Assembly: GCA_947488655.1 (NCBI GenBank)
Contig: CANKZZ010000004.1
Span: 248,001-312,000 of the forward strand
Reading direction: 5' to 3'
DNA: 64,000 nucleotides
Origin: an uncultured Psychroserpens sp.
GTDB lineage: Bacteria > Bacteroidota > Bacteroidia > Flavobacteriales > Flavobacteriaceae
Made by a program: the position numbers and the translations under genes
Notes under the pieces: model-generated
Database searches by the model: none
What the model was told of the DNA's origin: nothing
What the model saw: only the letters and a program-made list of their open reading frames with translations
In this document: positions 17,702 through 25,172 of the stretch, one piece after another
How positions within the stretch are numbered: the stretch's first letter is position 1
How the letters are laid out: each line of letters starts with the position of its first letter

Positions 17702-18166
17702 ATGAAAAAAAATAATATACTTTATTTATTGTTAATCGTACTTATTATAATGAATGGATTTTTTCTGTTTAATTATTTAGGTAAACCAAATCATGATGAC
17801 TCAATAAGGCCTAGAAACTTTATAGCTAAGCAATTAGATTTTAATGAAGCTCAATTAAAAGAGTTTGAAATACTAGAGGCTAAACATCATAAAAAAATGA
17901 GAAGTCTTGGAGACAATGTAAAGTCTATAAAAGATGACTTATTTAAAAAAATTACAGCAAACTCTGTAAATCAAGCTGAAGTTGATAGTTTGATTACCAG
18001 AATTTCTAATAAAGACTTTCAAAAAGAACGAGAAATGTTTTCTAGATTGAGAAGTATCTACGAATTGTGTGATGAGGAACAAAAAGAAAAATTTTCTGCC
18101 ATATTAATAGATGCAAGAAAATTTGATAGACCAGATAGGCCTGAGAAACCTCATAAACCAGAGTAA
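17702..18166 (+). CDS. Membrane-anchored helical periplasmic sensor, Spy/CnrX-like
   Basis: 154 residues. It has an uncleaved-looking N-terminal anchor (about 6-26) and then an almost wholly helical, charged domain with the repeating pattern of the Spy/CpxP/CnrX heavy-metal-sensor superfamily (LDFNEAQLKEFEILEAKHHKKM). Potential metal ligands are His31, His62, His63, Met66, Cys123 and His151. It starts 2 bp after the candidate anti-sigma stop, so the two are translationally coupled. By analogy with CnrX it may hold the anti-sigma in check and respond to a metal or envelope stress. Which ligand, if any, is unknown. Confidence 0.65.
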   Translation: MKKNNILYLLLIVLIIMNGFFLFNYLGKPNHDDSIRPRNFIAKQLDFNEAQLKEFEILEAKHHKKMRSLGDNVKSIKDDLFKKITANSVNQAEVDSLITRISNKDFQKEREMFSRLRSIYELCDEEQKEKFSAILIDARKFDRPDRPEKPHKPE

Positions 18167-18182
18167 CATCTTTAAATATTTT

Positions 18183-18216
18183 AAAAAAAAGCCTTCATTT
18201 TTGAAGGCTTTTTTTT
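18183..18216 (+). terminator. Terminator after the sensor gene
   Basis: AAAAGCCTTCA / TGAAGGCTTTT with a 4-nt loop and a run of T. It ends the anti-sigma/sensor transcript just before promoter copy 3. Confidence 0.88.
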
Positions 18217-18241
18217 GTGTTTTATTTAACAAAAGGCGACA

Positions 18242-18267
18242 CAAGTTATTTAATAGTATGTCATCTA
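18242..18267 (+). promoter_or_regulatory. ECF-type promoter element, copy 3 (EF-hand 1)
   Basis: CAAGTT 18242-18247, N14, CATCTA 18262-18267, then AAA. It lies 27 bp before the ATG at 18295. Confidence 0.75.
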
Positions 18268-18294
18268 AAAGTATATAACATAAAATTTAAGAAG

Positions 18295-18582
18295 ATGAAA
18301 AGTAACACATTAAAAACAGTAGTATTAGTATTTGGCTTAGGACTATTTATGTCAAATTATTCTTTTGGACAGCAAGGTCGTCAAGAAAGAAAAGAACCTC
18401 CAACTTTTGAGCAGTTATTAAAAGAAATGGATAAAAACGAAGACGGTAAACTTGCAAAGGATGAAGTTAAAGGACCTCTAAAAGATAGTTTTACTGAGAT
18501 AGACACAAATGAAGATGGCTTTATTTCAGAAAAAGAATTAAAAGATGCACCAAAACCAGAACGTAAAAAAAGAAATAAATAA
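18295..18582 (+). CDS. Small secreted EF-hand protein (EF-hand 1)
   Basis: The ORF track starts at 18217, but that start lies upstream of promoter copy 3. The ATG at 18295 (MKSNTLKTVVLVFG) gives 95 residues with a clean signal peptide ending near SNYSFGQ. After a short Q/R linker come two canonical 12-residue EF-hand loops, DKNEDGKLAKDE and DTNEDGFISEKE, and a basic tail. The product should bind calcium in the periplasm or outside. The EF-hand pair closely resembles the C-terminal module of the YHYH protein 3 kb downstream (28 of 54 positions identical in my hand alignment). Confidence 0.82.
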   Translation: MKSNTLKTVVLVFGLGLFMSNYSFGQQGRQERKEPPTFEQLLKEMDKNEDGKLAKDEVKGPLKDSFTEIDTNEDGFISEKELKDAPKPERKKRNK

Positions 18583-18615
18583 AATTTGATTGTTTGGTTA
18601 ATAGTTTGGTTTTTT

Positions 18616-18645
18616 AAAGGCTTCGTGAGACATCATGAAGCTTTT
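18616..18645 (+). terminator. GCTTCGTGA-type hairpin terminator 1
   Basis: GCTTCGTGA / TCATGAAGC (9 bp including one G-U pair), loop GACA, followed by TTTT. It may be incomplete and allow read-through into the CotH gene, for which I find no clear promoter. Confidence 0.65.
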
Positions 18646-18711
18646 AATTACCAAAAGTTTTAAGATTAAAAATCCACGCATGACAGTAATTATTAAAATA
18701 AAAATCTCAAC

Positions 18712-20133
18712 ATGAAATTAATTAAAAATAACATCAATACTTTTTTCATCGTGCTTGTTTTTGGCACATCATTATTAACTTTTAATGCGTGTACTAATGA
18801 TGATGATATTATCCTCACTGAGGAAGAAACAGAAGAATTTGATGATTCAGACTTTGAAGCTACAGATTGGACTACAGAAACACACAGTAAAGATGCAGAT
18901 CCAAATTTTGATGAGGTCTTTGAAGATAATGCAGTAAAAAGACTCGATATCGTAATAACTGAAGCACGTTGGCAAAATATGCTAGATGATATGACTGATC
19001 TTTATGGAGCATTTGGAGTTGGTGGACAACCTGGCGGATTGACAGAAACTGACGAAAATCCAATTTTTGTGCCTGCAGAAGTATTCTATAATGGAGTAGA
19101 ATGGTATAGAGTAGGTGTTCGTTTTAAAGGGAATTCTAGTTTACAAACTAGTTGGCAAAATGGCATCTTAAAACTATCATTTAAATTAGATTTTGATGAG
19201 TTTGAAGATGATTATCCTCAAATAGATAATCAGCGTTTTTACGGTTTTAAAAAACTAAGTCTTAAAAATAATTTTGATGACAAATCGATGTTACGCGAAA
19301 AAGTAGCTACAGATGTATTTAGAAATGCAGGATTAGCAGTTTCTCATACTGCTTTTTATACATTATATGTAGATCATGGTGATGGACCTCAATATTTTGG
19401 TTTATATACTCTAGTAGAAGAAGTTGATGATACAGTAATAGATGAGCAGTTTTCAAGTGACGATGGTAATTTATACAAACCAGATGGCGATGCAGCAAGT
19501 TTTGCAGCAGGTACTTATGATGAAGATGAATACGTTAAGAAAACGAACGAAGATAAGGCAGATTTTAGTGATGTGTCTAATTTATTAGCAGTTATTAATG
19601 ACGAAACAAGAATAACAGATGCTGCAACTTGGAGAACAAGTTTAGATGCTGTTTTTGATACAGATGTGTTTTTAAAATATTTGGCAGTGAACACAGTAAT
19701 TCAAAATTGGGACACCTATGGTAAAATGACACATAATTATTTTCTATATAATAATCCAGAAACGAGTAAGTTAACCTGGATCCCATGGGATAATAACGAA
19801 GCATTACAACTTGGCAAAAGAGGTGGTTCGTTACCATTAGACTTTTCTGGGTTATCTGCATCAGAATGGCCATTAATAGAACATATGTATGAAGATGAAG
19901 TATACAAAACACAATATGATTTTTATGTTCAAGACGTGGTTGATGATGCATTTAATGTCAATACAATACAGTCTTTATATGCAACATATTCATCTTTAAT
20001 TGAGCCTTATGCAACCTCTGAAATTACTGGTTATACCTTTTTAAATAACAGTTCAGAATTTCAAATTGCAGTAAACGAATTGAACTCACATGTGGTCTCT
20101 CGTGCAGCTGCAGTAAGTGATTATTTGAATTAA
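18712..20133 (+). CDS. CotH-family protein kinase-like lipoprotein
   Basis: 473 residues. The lipobox cysteine is Cys27 (LTFNAC), followed by an Asp/Glu-rich stretch. The CotH domain shows VKRLDIVITEARWQNML, VGVRFKGNSSLQTSW (nucleotide-binding region), a segment with NWDTYGKMTHNYFLY, and the metal-binding WIPWDNNEAL. CotH proteins are atypical protein kinases first shown on Bacillus spore-coat proteins; bacterial homologues outside spore formers are mostly uncharacterised. Being lipidated, this one should act in the periplasm or on the surface. It sits between two calcium-binding EF-hand genes, and those proteins are possible substrates (inference). No CAAGTT-N14-CATCTA copy precedes it. Confidence 0.88.
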   Translation: MKLIKNNINTFFIVLVFGTSLLTFNACTNDDDIILTEEETEEFDDSDFEATDWTTETHSKDADPNFDEVFEDNAVKRLDIVITEARWQNMLDDMTDLYGAFGVGGQPGGLTETDENPIFVPAEVFYNGVEWYRVGVRFKGNSSLQTSWQNGILKLSFKLDFDEFEDDYPQIDNQRFYGFKKLSLKNNFDDKSMLREKVATDVFRNAGLAVSHTAFYTLYVDHGDGPQYFGLYTLVEEVDDTVIDEQFSSDDGNLYKPDGDAASFAAGTYDEDEYVKKTNEDKADFSDVSNLLAVINDETRITDAATWRTSLDAVFDTDVFLKYLAVNTVIQNWDTYGKMTHNYFLYNNPETSKLTWIPWDNNEALQLGKRGGSLPLDFSGLSASEWPLIEHMYEDEVYKTQYDFYVQDVVDDAFNVNTIQSLYATYSSLIEPYATSEITGYTFLNNSSEFQIAVNELNSHVVSRAAAVSDYLN

Positions 20134-20164
20134 ATAGAAAAAGTTTTTTTGATTAGTTAGTGTT

Positions 20165-20196
20165 AAAAGGCTTCGTGAGCGATTGCGAAGCTTTTT
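20165..20196 (+). terminator. GCTTCGTGA-type hairpin terminator 2
   Basis: AAAAGGCTTCG / CGAAGCTTTTT with one bulged G, followed by T residues. It shares the 9-mer GCTTCGTGA with the hairpins at 18616 and 25173. Confidence 0.75.
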
Positions 20197-20238
20197 AAGT
20201 AAGCCTAGAAGTGTCAAATACTCTAAATGTTGTTAGGT

Positions 20239-20988
20239 ATGAAAATATTCAGAAAAATTAGAAGAACATTATTAGCTTCAGGAAAAACTAAAAGCTATTG
20301 TATGTATGCTTTTGGTGAAATTGTATTAATTGTGATTGGGATTTTAATTGCTTGGAAGATTAATAGTTTAAATGAAATTAGAAAAAATAAAATAGTTGAG
20401 TTAAAAATATACCAAACCTTAATACAAGAGTTAGATGCAAACTCGAAAGTTTTAGACTCTTCAATAACTAATTACACTAGTAACTTAAAAACCATACGAA
20501 CAACTATAAAAAGTATCGGTTTGAAGCCAGAGGAATTTACCGATAAAATTAGAGAAGGAATAGTTAACGTTAATTATAAACCAGTACAATTGCATAATGG
20601 AGCAATAAATTCTATTAACAGCACAAACAAGTTTGAATTTATAGAAAGTGTACTGTTAAAAGATTTGATAGCATCTTATCCTAATGAATTAGACAATTTT
20701 GCAACTCAAGAAACAAAAATTAAAAATATTGTAATTAATAGATTGCAACCAGCAATAGAAAAACATGTGTCATTAATTGATATTCTTTCAGATCGTGATT
20801 TAGAATATAAAAGAATTCAAAACATTTTAGAAGAATCAAATTATGAGGAGTTGTTAAATAGTCGAGATTACCAAAATGCTTTGGTAGATAGACTTTTACA
20901 AACCGAAAATCAATTAGAAATTGCTAAAAGTTTGAAAGAGAAAACACAAATTATGGCTATAAAACTTAACAAAGAGTTAGGTGGTTAG
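20239..20988 (+). CDS. DUF6090-family membrane protein
   Basis: The ORF track begins at 20227; the ATG at 20239 (MKIFRKIRRTLL) fits the usual N-terminus of this family better, giving 249 residues. A positively charged N-terminus (GKTKSYCMYAFGE) precedes one membrane helix (IVLIVIGILIAWKINSL, about 33-49). The rest is a helical, charged domain, probably extracytoplasmic. This is a common Flavobacteriaceae family of unknown function, often in many copies per genome. No ECF element is visible upstream, so it may simply be inserted in the cluster. Confidence 0.75.
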   Translation: MKIFRKIRRTLLASGKTKSYCMYAFGEIVLIVIGILIAWKINSLNEIRKNKIVELKIYQTLIQELDANSKVLDSSITNYTSNLKTIRTTIKSIGLKPEEFTDKIREGIVNVNYKPVQLHNGAINSINSTNKFEFIESVLLKDLIASYPNELDNFATQETKIKNIVINRLQPAIEKHVSLIDILSDRDLEYKRIQNILEESNYEELLNSRDYQNALVDRLLQTENQLEIAKSLKEKTQIMAIKLNKELGG

Positions 20989-21021
20989 CTGTGTTGCATT
21001 AAAAAATTAAATAACAAACAG

Positions 21022-21047
21022 CAAGTTTTTAAACAATATCACATCTA
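21022..21047 (+). promoter_or_regulatory. ECF-type promoter element, copy 4 (EF-hand 2 and YHYH-1)
   Basis: CAAGTT 21022-21027, N14, CATCTA 21042-21047, then AA. It lies 19 bp before the ATG at 21067. Confidence 0.75.
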
Positions 21048-21066
21048 AAGATTAAATACAAAACAA

Positions 21067-21588
21067 ATGAAAAATACAAACTTAAAAATGTCAATCACAA
21101 TTTTTTCAATGTTACTATGCTTTGGTCTTTTTGCACAAGGATCTCCAAGAGGTGGACAAGGAGGAAGAGGTGGACAAGATAGATCTCAAAGAGAAACACC
21201 AAGTGCTTCAAAAATTATGGAATTATTAGATACAAATAATGATAACAAAATTGATAAGGACGAAGCGTCACAGGATAAACGCGGAAAAATTTCAGAAGAT
21301 TTTGACGAAATTGATGCTAATACAGATGGTTTTATTGATTATGAAGAGCTAGATGCTTCATTAAAAAATAGAAAACCGAAAGAAATTTCCGCAGAAAAAA
21401 TTATTAAGCAAGTAGATGATAATGGTGATGGTACATTAAATGAGTTAGAAGTTGCAGCAAAAAATAAGCGACAACTTTTAAAAGAGTTTGAAAACATAGA
21501 TCTCAATAAAGATAATGAGCTCGATTTAGAAGAATTAAAAGCATTTTACTCAAAAAGGAATAAGAAAAAAGGTAAACGAAAAAATTAA
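21067..21588 (+). CDS. Secreted four-EF-hand protein (EF-hand 2)
   Basis: 173 residues. The signal peptide ends near LFAQG, then a Gly/Arg/Gln-rich linker (GGQGGRGGQDRSQ) and four calcium loops: DTNNDNKIDKDE, DANTDGFIDYEE, DDNGDGTLNELE and DLNKDNELDLEE. The C-terminus is strongly basic. It looks like a doubled version of EF-hand 1. It is the first gene of a two-gene operon with the YHYH/EF-hand protein, 21 bp downstream. A secreted calcium-binding protein is well supported; its partner or purpose is unknown. Confidence 0.85.
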   Translation: MKNTNLKMSITIFSMLLCFGLFAQGSPRGGQGGRGGQDRSQRETPSASKIMELLDTNNDNKIDKDEASQDKRGKISEDFDEIDANTDGFIDYEELDASLKNRKPKEISAEKIIKQVDDNGDGTLNELEVAAKNKRQLLKEFENIDLNKDNELDLEELKAFYSKRNKKKGKRKN

Positions 21589-21609
21589 ACTAGTACGTAT
21601 AAATAAATC

Positions 21610-22722
21610 ATGAAAAACGTAACACAAGTCATCGGTTTTACAGCTTTATTATTAGTCTTAAGTTGTAACACTCACAAAGGTAATACAGAGCATTCTCATG
21701 ATGGCGAAAGTTCGCATAGTCATAATGATTATTTTGGATCATATACTTTAAATGATAGTAATTATGAGACTCAAACAACGGTAACCTTAAATGGAGATAC
21801 GAGAACAATGGTAACTAATGCGTTGCCTAATCATAAAACTGGAGATTTTCCTAACTCAGGTAATCCCAATACTATTTCAGCTCAAAATAAAACCTATACG
21901 TTTCCTGTAACTCCTAAATATACAGGACAAGCGCAATGGGTTAGAGAGCCAGGAGTTGCCCTAAACGGTATTAAATTTGAACCAGGCACTGCTGAGGTTG
22001 TAGTTTGTGATACTGGAGAAAATTATAGGGTAGAAGCATTACAAGATCTCATAGATTTAGGCTTAGATTTTAATCATGCACATGTACAGCCAACAGGAGC
22101 GTATCATTATCATGGTACACCAACATCTGTAATTGAAAAATTTGATACTGGAGAAGATTTAGTTCATATTGGTTTTGCTCATGATGGTTTCCCTATGTAT
22201 TACTCAAAAAGTGGTAAATATAAACCTAGTTTTATAGCTGTTAATGGAGATAGAGAAGGTGAAGACTGTACTTATGACAATCCACATCATTCTATTGATG
22301 TTTCGGTTGGAGGCCATCATGATGGTACCTTCACTTCAGATTTTGAATTTGTAGAGGGTTCTGGAGATTTAGATGAATGTAACGGAATTACATTAAACGG
22401 AAAATACATGTATTTAGTAACCGCAGAGTTTCCTTATGTAAGTCGTTGTCTCATGGGAGAAGTTTCTCAAGAAGAGCTTAAAGGTCCTCCAAGAGATCAG
22501 CAAGGTCAACCTGGAGGAGCACAAGAAGGACGTCCAACTGTTGATCAACTATTTGAGCGAATGGATGAGAATAACGATGGTAAATTATCACCTAAAGAAG
22601 TTAAAGGACCATTAGCAGAAAATTTTTTAAAAGTTGACGCTAATAATGATGGCTATCTAACTAAAGAAGAATTAAAAAATATGCCAAAACCGCAAGGTCA
22701 AAACACTAGAAGGCGAAATTAA
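21610..22722 (+). CDS. YHYH-domain lipoprotein with C-terminal EF-hand pair (YHYH-1)
   Basis: 370 residues. Lipobox Cys19 (LLVLSC) is followed by a His-rich stretch (His22, 28, 30, 36, 38) that looks metal-binding. The YHYH domain spans about 45-295, with HVQPTGAYHYHGTP (YHYH at 165-168), GFAHDGFPMYY and a second His cluster (PHHSID, GGHHDG). A Q/G linker leads to EF-hand loops DENNDGKLSPKE and DANNDGYLTKEE. The YHYH domain family (PF14240) has no established function to my knowledge. The combination of His-rich and calcium-binding parts on a lipoprotein under an ECF promoter suggests an envelope metal role. Confidence 0.85.
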   Translation: MKNVTQVIGFTALLLVLSCNTHKGNTEHSHDGESSHSHNDYFGSYTLNDSNYETQTTVTLNGDTRTMVTNALPNHKTGDFPNSGNPNTISAQNKTYTFPVTPKYTGQAQWVREPGVALNGIKFEPGTAEVVVCDTGENYRVEALQDLIDLGLDFNHAHVQPTGAYHYHGTPTSVIEKFDTGEDLVHIGFAHDGFPMYYSKSGKYKPSFIAVNGDREGEDCTYDNPHHSIDVSVGGHHDGTFTSDFEFVEGSGDLDECNGITLNGKYMYLVTAEFPYVSRCLMGEVSQEELKGPPRDQQGQPGGAQEGRPTVDQLFERMDENNDGKLSPKEVKGPLAENFLKVDANNDGYLTKEELKNMPKPQGQNTRRRN

Positions 22723-22736
22723 TTTTAAATAATGCG

Positions 22737-22762
22737 CAAGTTATTTTTTAAAACCGCATCTA
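22737..22762 (+). promoter_or_regulatory. ECF-type promoter element, copy 5 (YHYH-2 operon)
   Basis: CAAGTT 22737-22742, N14, CATCTA 22757-22762. It starts 15 bp after the YHYH-1 stop and lies 34 bp before the ATG at 22797. Confidence 0.74.
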
Positions 22763-22796
22763 TAGATATAACACAAACTAATACAAACAATAAAAA

Positions 22797-23900
22797 ATGA
22801 AAAATTATTTTAAACTATTTTTAGTCATCTTATCATTGTCTACAGCGTTCTATGCTTGTTCAAGTGATGATGACTCTAGTAATGGAAACATAAACACAGA
22901 TAATCAAGCTCCATCTACATTCTCAGTTACGGTAAGTGCAACAGCAGCGACAGGAGCAACGATAAACTGGACGCAAGCAACAGATGCAGATGGCGATACC
23001 GTTACTTACAATGTTAATTTAGAAGACGCTGAAGTGGCAAGTAATTTATCGGTTCAAAACTATACATTTTCTGCACTAAGTACATCAACAACTTATTCTG
23101 GTACAGTAATAGCACAAGATGGCAATGGAGGAGAGACCACCTCTACATTCAGTTTTACAACAAGTGATGAAACTACTCCATCAACGCTGCATTTAGCCTT
23201 TGCAGAATTTGATGTTGATAATACAGATATTATGTTAAGTGGTACAAATGTGGTTATAGAAACTAACGGTTTACCAAATCATACCTCACCATACTGGTCT
23301 AATACAGTCTCTAGATCCATAACTGGTCCTAATGGTAATACAATGACAACTGTTTCAGACTCTAACCATCCACTATGGGTAGAACCAACGGTAACATCAT
23401 ATGATCAAATGGCACCAGGAAATATTGATGATTTTAATGGTTCATATTCATTAACAGTGTCTGCAAATCCTCAATTAGCTGCAAATTCTACATCAACAGG
23501 ACTAGGTGCTATAGGAATTTCAATTTCAGGGTCTGTAATTTATAATGATGAAGAAGGACCAAACGTGCCTTTAGACAATGCAGTTGGATCTTTAGATTAT
23601 ACTGCAGCGCACACTGGTCCGCAAAGTTATCATTATCACTTAGAGCCAAAAGCATGGTCTAATGATGATGAAAATCTCATTGGGATTATTGCAGACGGAT
23701 TTTTTCTCTACGGGAGACAATGTAACTCCACCAACGATTATCCTACAAATTTGGATGCATCTGGAGGACATACAAGTACAACACAGCATAGTGAAGGCGA
23801 ATCAGAATATCACTACCATATTCAAAACGAATTATATTTAAATCAATACTATATTTTATTTCCAGGTGACTATCAAGGAACTCCAAGTAATATTCAATAA
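22797..23900 (+). CDS. YHYH-domain lipoprotein with N-terminal fibronectin III-like domain (YHYH-2)
   Basis: 367 residues. Lipobox Cys21 (AFYAC), then a Ser/Asp linker. A fibronectin type III-like domain at about 38-125 has APSTFSVTVSATA and ATINWTQATDADGDTVTYNV. A YHYH domain fills about 135-360 with two copies of the signature, SYHYHLEP (278-281) and EYHYHIQ (338-341), and GIIADGFFLYG matching GFAHDGFPMYY of YHYH-1. First gene of a three-gene operon whose next start overlaps its end. A surface or periplasmic binding protein is likely; the ligand is unknown. Confidence 0.83.
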   Translation: MKNYFKLFLVILSLSTAFYACSSDDDSSNGNINTDNQAPSTFSVTVSATAATGATINWTQATDADGDTVTYNVNLEDAEVASNLSVQNYTFSALSTSTTYSGTVIAQDGNGGETTSTFSFTTSDETTPSTLHLAFAEFDVDNTDIMLSGTNVVIETNGLPNHTSPYWSNTVSRSITGPNGNTMTTVSDSNHPLWVEPTVTSYDQMAPGNIDDFNGSYSLTVSANPQLAANSTSTGLGAIGISISGSVIYNDEEGPNVPLDNAVGSLDYTAAHTGPQSYHYHLEPKAWSNDDENLIGIIADGFFLYGRQCNSTNDYPTNLDASGGHTSTTQHSEGESEYHYHIQNELYLNQYYILFPGDYQGTPSNIQ

Positions 23901-24495
23901 AACAGCTTTAAGTATATGTCTGTTAATAATTGTTTCTTGTAAAAAAGAAACGCAAAAACCTATGGCACTTGCAGAAGTTGCCATAAGTACAACAGATTAT
24001 ATAACAGCAAATAAGAGTGCGTTAGAGTTAAAACCAAATTTAGGGTTGATGTATCATAATAATCAACCCTTTACAGGTGTTTCACAAGTTTTTTATTCTG
24101 AAATGGTAAAGGCTGAAACTATAGAATATAAAAATGGAAAACGTCACGGACTTTATAAAAAATGGTTTCCAGATGGAACATTAAGTTTTGAAGCAACATA
24201 TCAAAATGGGCTTCAACAAGGCACTGCAAAATCATGGTGGAGTAATGGGAATTTGCGATCTATTGCAAACTATGATAAAGGTATTGTAAACGGTGTGCAA
24301 AAACAATGGTATAAATCTGGAAACATTTTTAAAGAAATGAATATTTTAAATGGTAAAGAAGAAGGGATGCAAAAAGCCTGGAGAGAAAACGGAAAAATTT
24401 ATAATAACTACGAAGCAAAAAACGGACGCATTTTTGGATTAAAACGTGCTAGTCTATGCTTTCAATTAGAAGATGAAATTGTACAGAATAATTAG
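23866..24495 (+). CDS. MORN/YwqK-like repeat lipoprotein
   Basis: 209 residues, from a GTG start inside the end of YHYH-2 (35-bp overlap; no ATG is available upstream of the signal peptide). The N-terminus (LSICLLIIVSC) is a lipobox with Cys near residue 25. The rest is made of about five repeats of the pattern NG-x2-G-x4-W-x2-G (KNGKRHGLYKKWFPDGTL, QNGLQQGTAKSWWSNGNL and so on), the MORN-like repeat seen in proteins labelled YwqK-family antitoxin. That label is a family name only; nothing here suggests a toxin-antitoxin pair. Confidence 0.75.
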   Translation: MTIKELQVIFNKTALSICLLIIVSCKKETQKPMALAEVAISTTDYITANKSALELKPNLGLMYHNNQPFTGVSQVFYSEMVKAETIEYKNGKRHGLYKKWFPDGTLSFEATYQNGLQQGTAKSWWSNGNLRSIANYDKGIVNGVQKQWYKSGNIFKEMNILNGKEEGMQKAWRENGKIYNNYEAKNGRIFGLKRASLCFQLEDEIVQNN

Positions 24496-25135
24496 TTGTT
24501 TAATGGTTTTAGTTTTGGCGTCTTGCAATGAGGCAACAAAAAAAGAAAAATCCAGTCGAGTAGATACATTACCGTATTATGCTGAGGCTTCATTTACACC
24601 AAATTGGTTAGTTGGAGAATCTAATGATGTTAATAGTTTTCATAAAATCCCATCATTTAGTCTAACAAATCAACTAGGAGAAACCGTTACAGAAAAAACA
24701 TTTGAAAATAAAATTTATGTTGCCGATTTTTTCTTTACAACTTGTCCTGGAATTTGCCCTAAGATGACCGCTAATATGAAGGTGCTACAAGATGAGTTTT
24801 TAGATGATAATGAGGTTTTGTTATTGTCGCACTCGGTAACTCCAGAGACAGACTCTGTTGCTGCTTTAAAACAGTATGCAGATAATAAAGAGGTTATTAG
24901 TGATAAGTGGCATTTAGTAACAGGAGACAGAAAACAAATTTATGATTTAGGTAGGCAATCTTATTTTGCTGAAGAAGATTTAGGCGAAATTAAAACCGAA
25001 GACGATTTTCTACATACCGAAAACTTTGTACTCATTGATAAGAAAAGACATATTAGAGGTATTTATAACGGTTTAAATAAAACTGCTGTGCAACAATTAA
25101 TAGCAGATATAAAAACATTACAAAAAGAAGATTAA
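24473..25135 (+). CDS. SCO1/SenC-family copper/thiol lipoprotein
   Basis: 220 residues. Lipobox Cys18 (VLASC). The thioredoxin-fold SCO domain has the copper-binding CxxxC in TTCPGICPKM (Cys91, Cys95) and the conserved histidine in DDFLHTENFV (His181), so all three copper ligands are present. SCO proteins deliver copper to cytochrome oxidase or act in thiol redox. The start overlaps the MORN gene by 23 bp, giving three coupled genes. It is the only member of the ECF cluster with a well-understood chemistry, and it points to copper or redox as the theme. Confidence 0.9.
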   Translation: MKLYRIISCLMVLVLASCNEATKKEKSSRVDTLPYYAEASFTPNWLVGESNDVNSFHKIPSFSLTNQLGETVTEKTFENKIYVADFFFTTCPGICPKMTANMKVLQDEFLDDNEVLLLSHSVTPETDSVAALKQYADNKEVISDKWHLVTGDRKQIYDLGRQSYFAEEDLGEIKTEDDFLHTENFVLIDKKRHIRGIYNGLNKTAVQQLIADIKTLQKED

Positions 25136-25172
25136 CATATTGTATTGGTTGATTAGTTATTTGTTAATCTTC

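Noticed and set aside
18217-18294. Longer N-terminus of EF-hand 1 as given in the ORF track
   Set aside because: It covers promoter copy 3 and would place the signal peptide 26 residues inside the protein; the ATG at 18295 gives a normal signal peptide.
18654-18684. Possible ECF element before the CotH gene (AAAGTT followed by CATGAC)
   Set aside because: The spacer is 19 nt instead of 14 and the -10 part does not match CATCTA. I prefer read-through from EF-hand 1 or an unseen promoter.
18872-19951. Minus-strand ORFs (63 and 118 aa) inside CotH
   Set aside because: His/Leu-rich shadows of an Asp/Glu-rich coding frame; CotH motifs are clearly read on the plus strand.
23866-24495. Toxin-antitoxin annotation for the YwqK-like protein
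   Set aside because: It is a lipoprotein with MORN-like repeats coupled to YHYH-2 and SCO; no toxin gene is adjacent, so the family label says nothing about function here.
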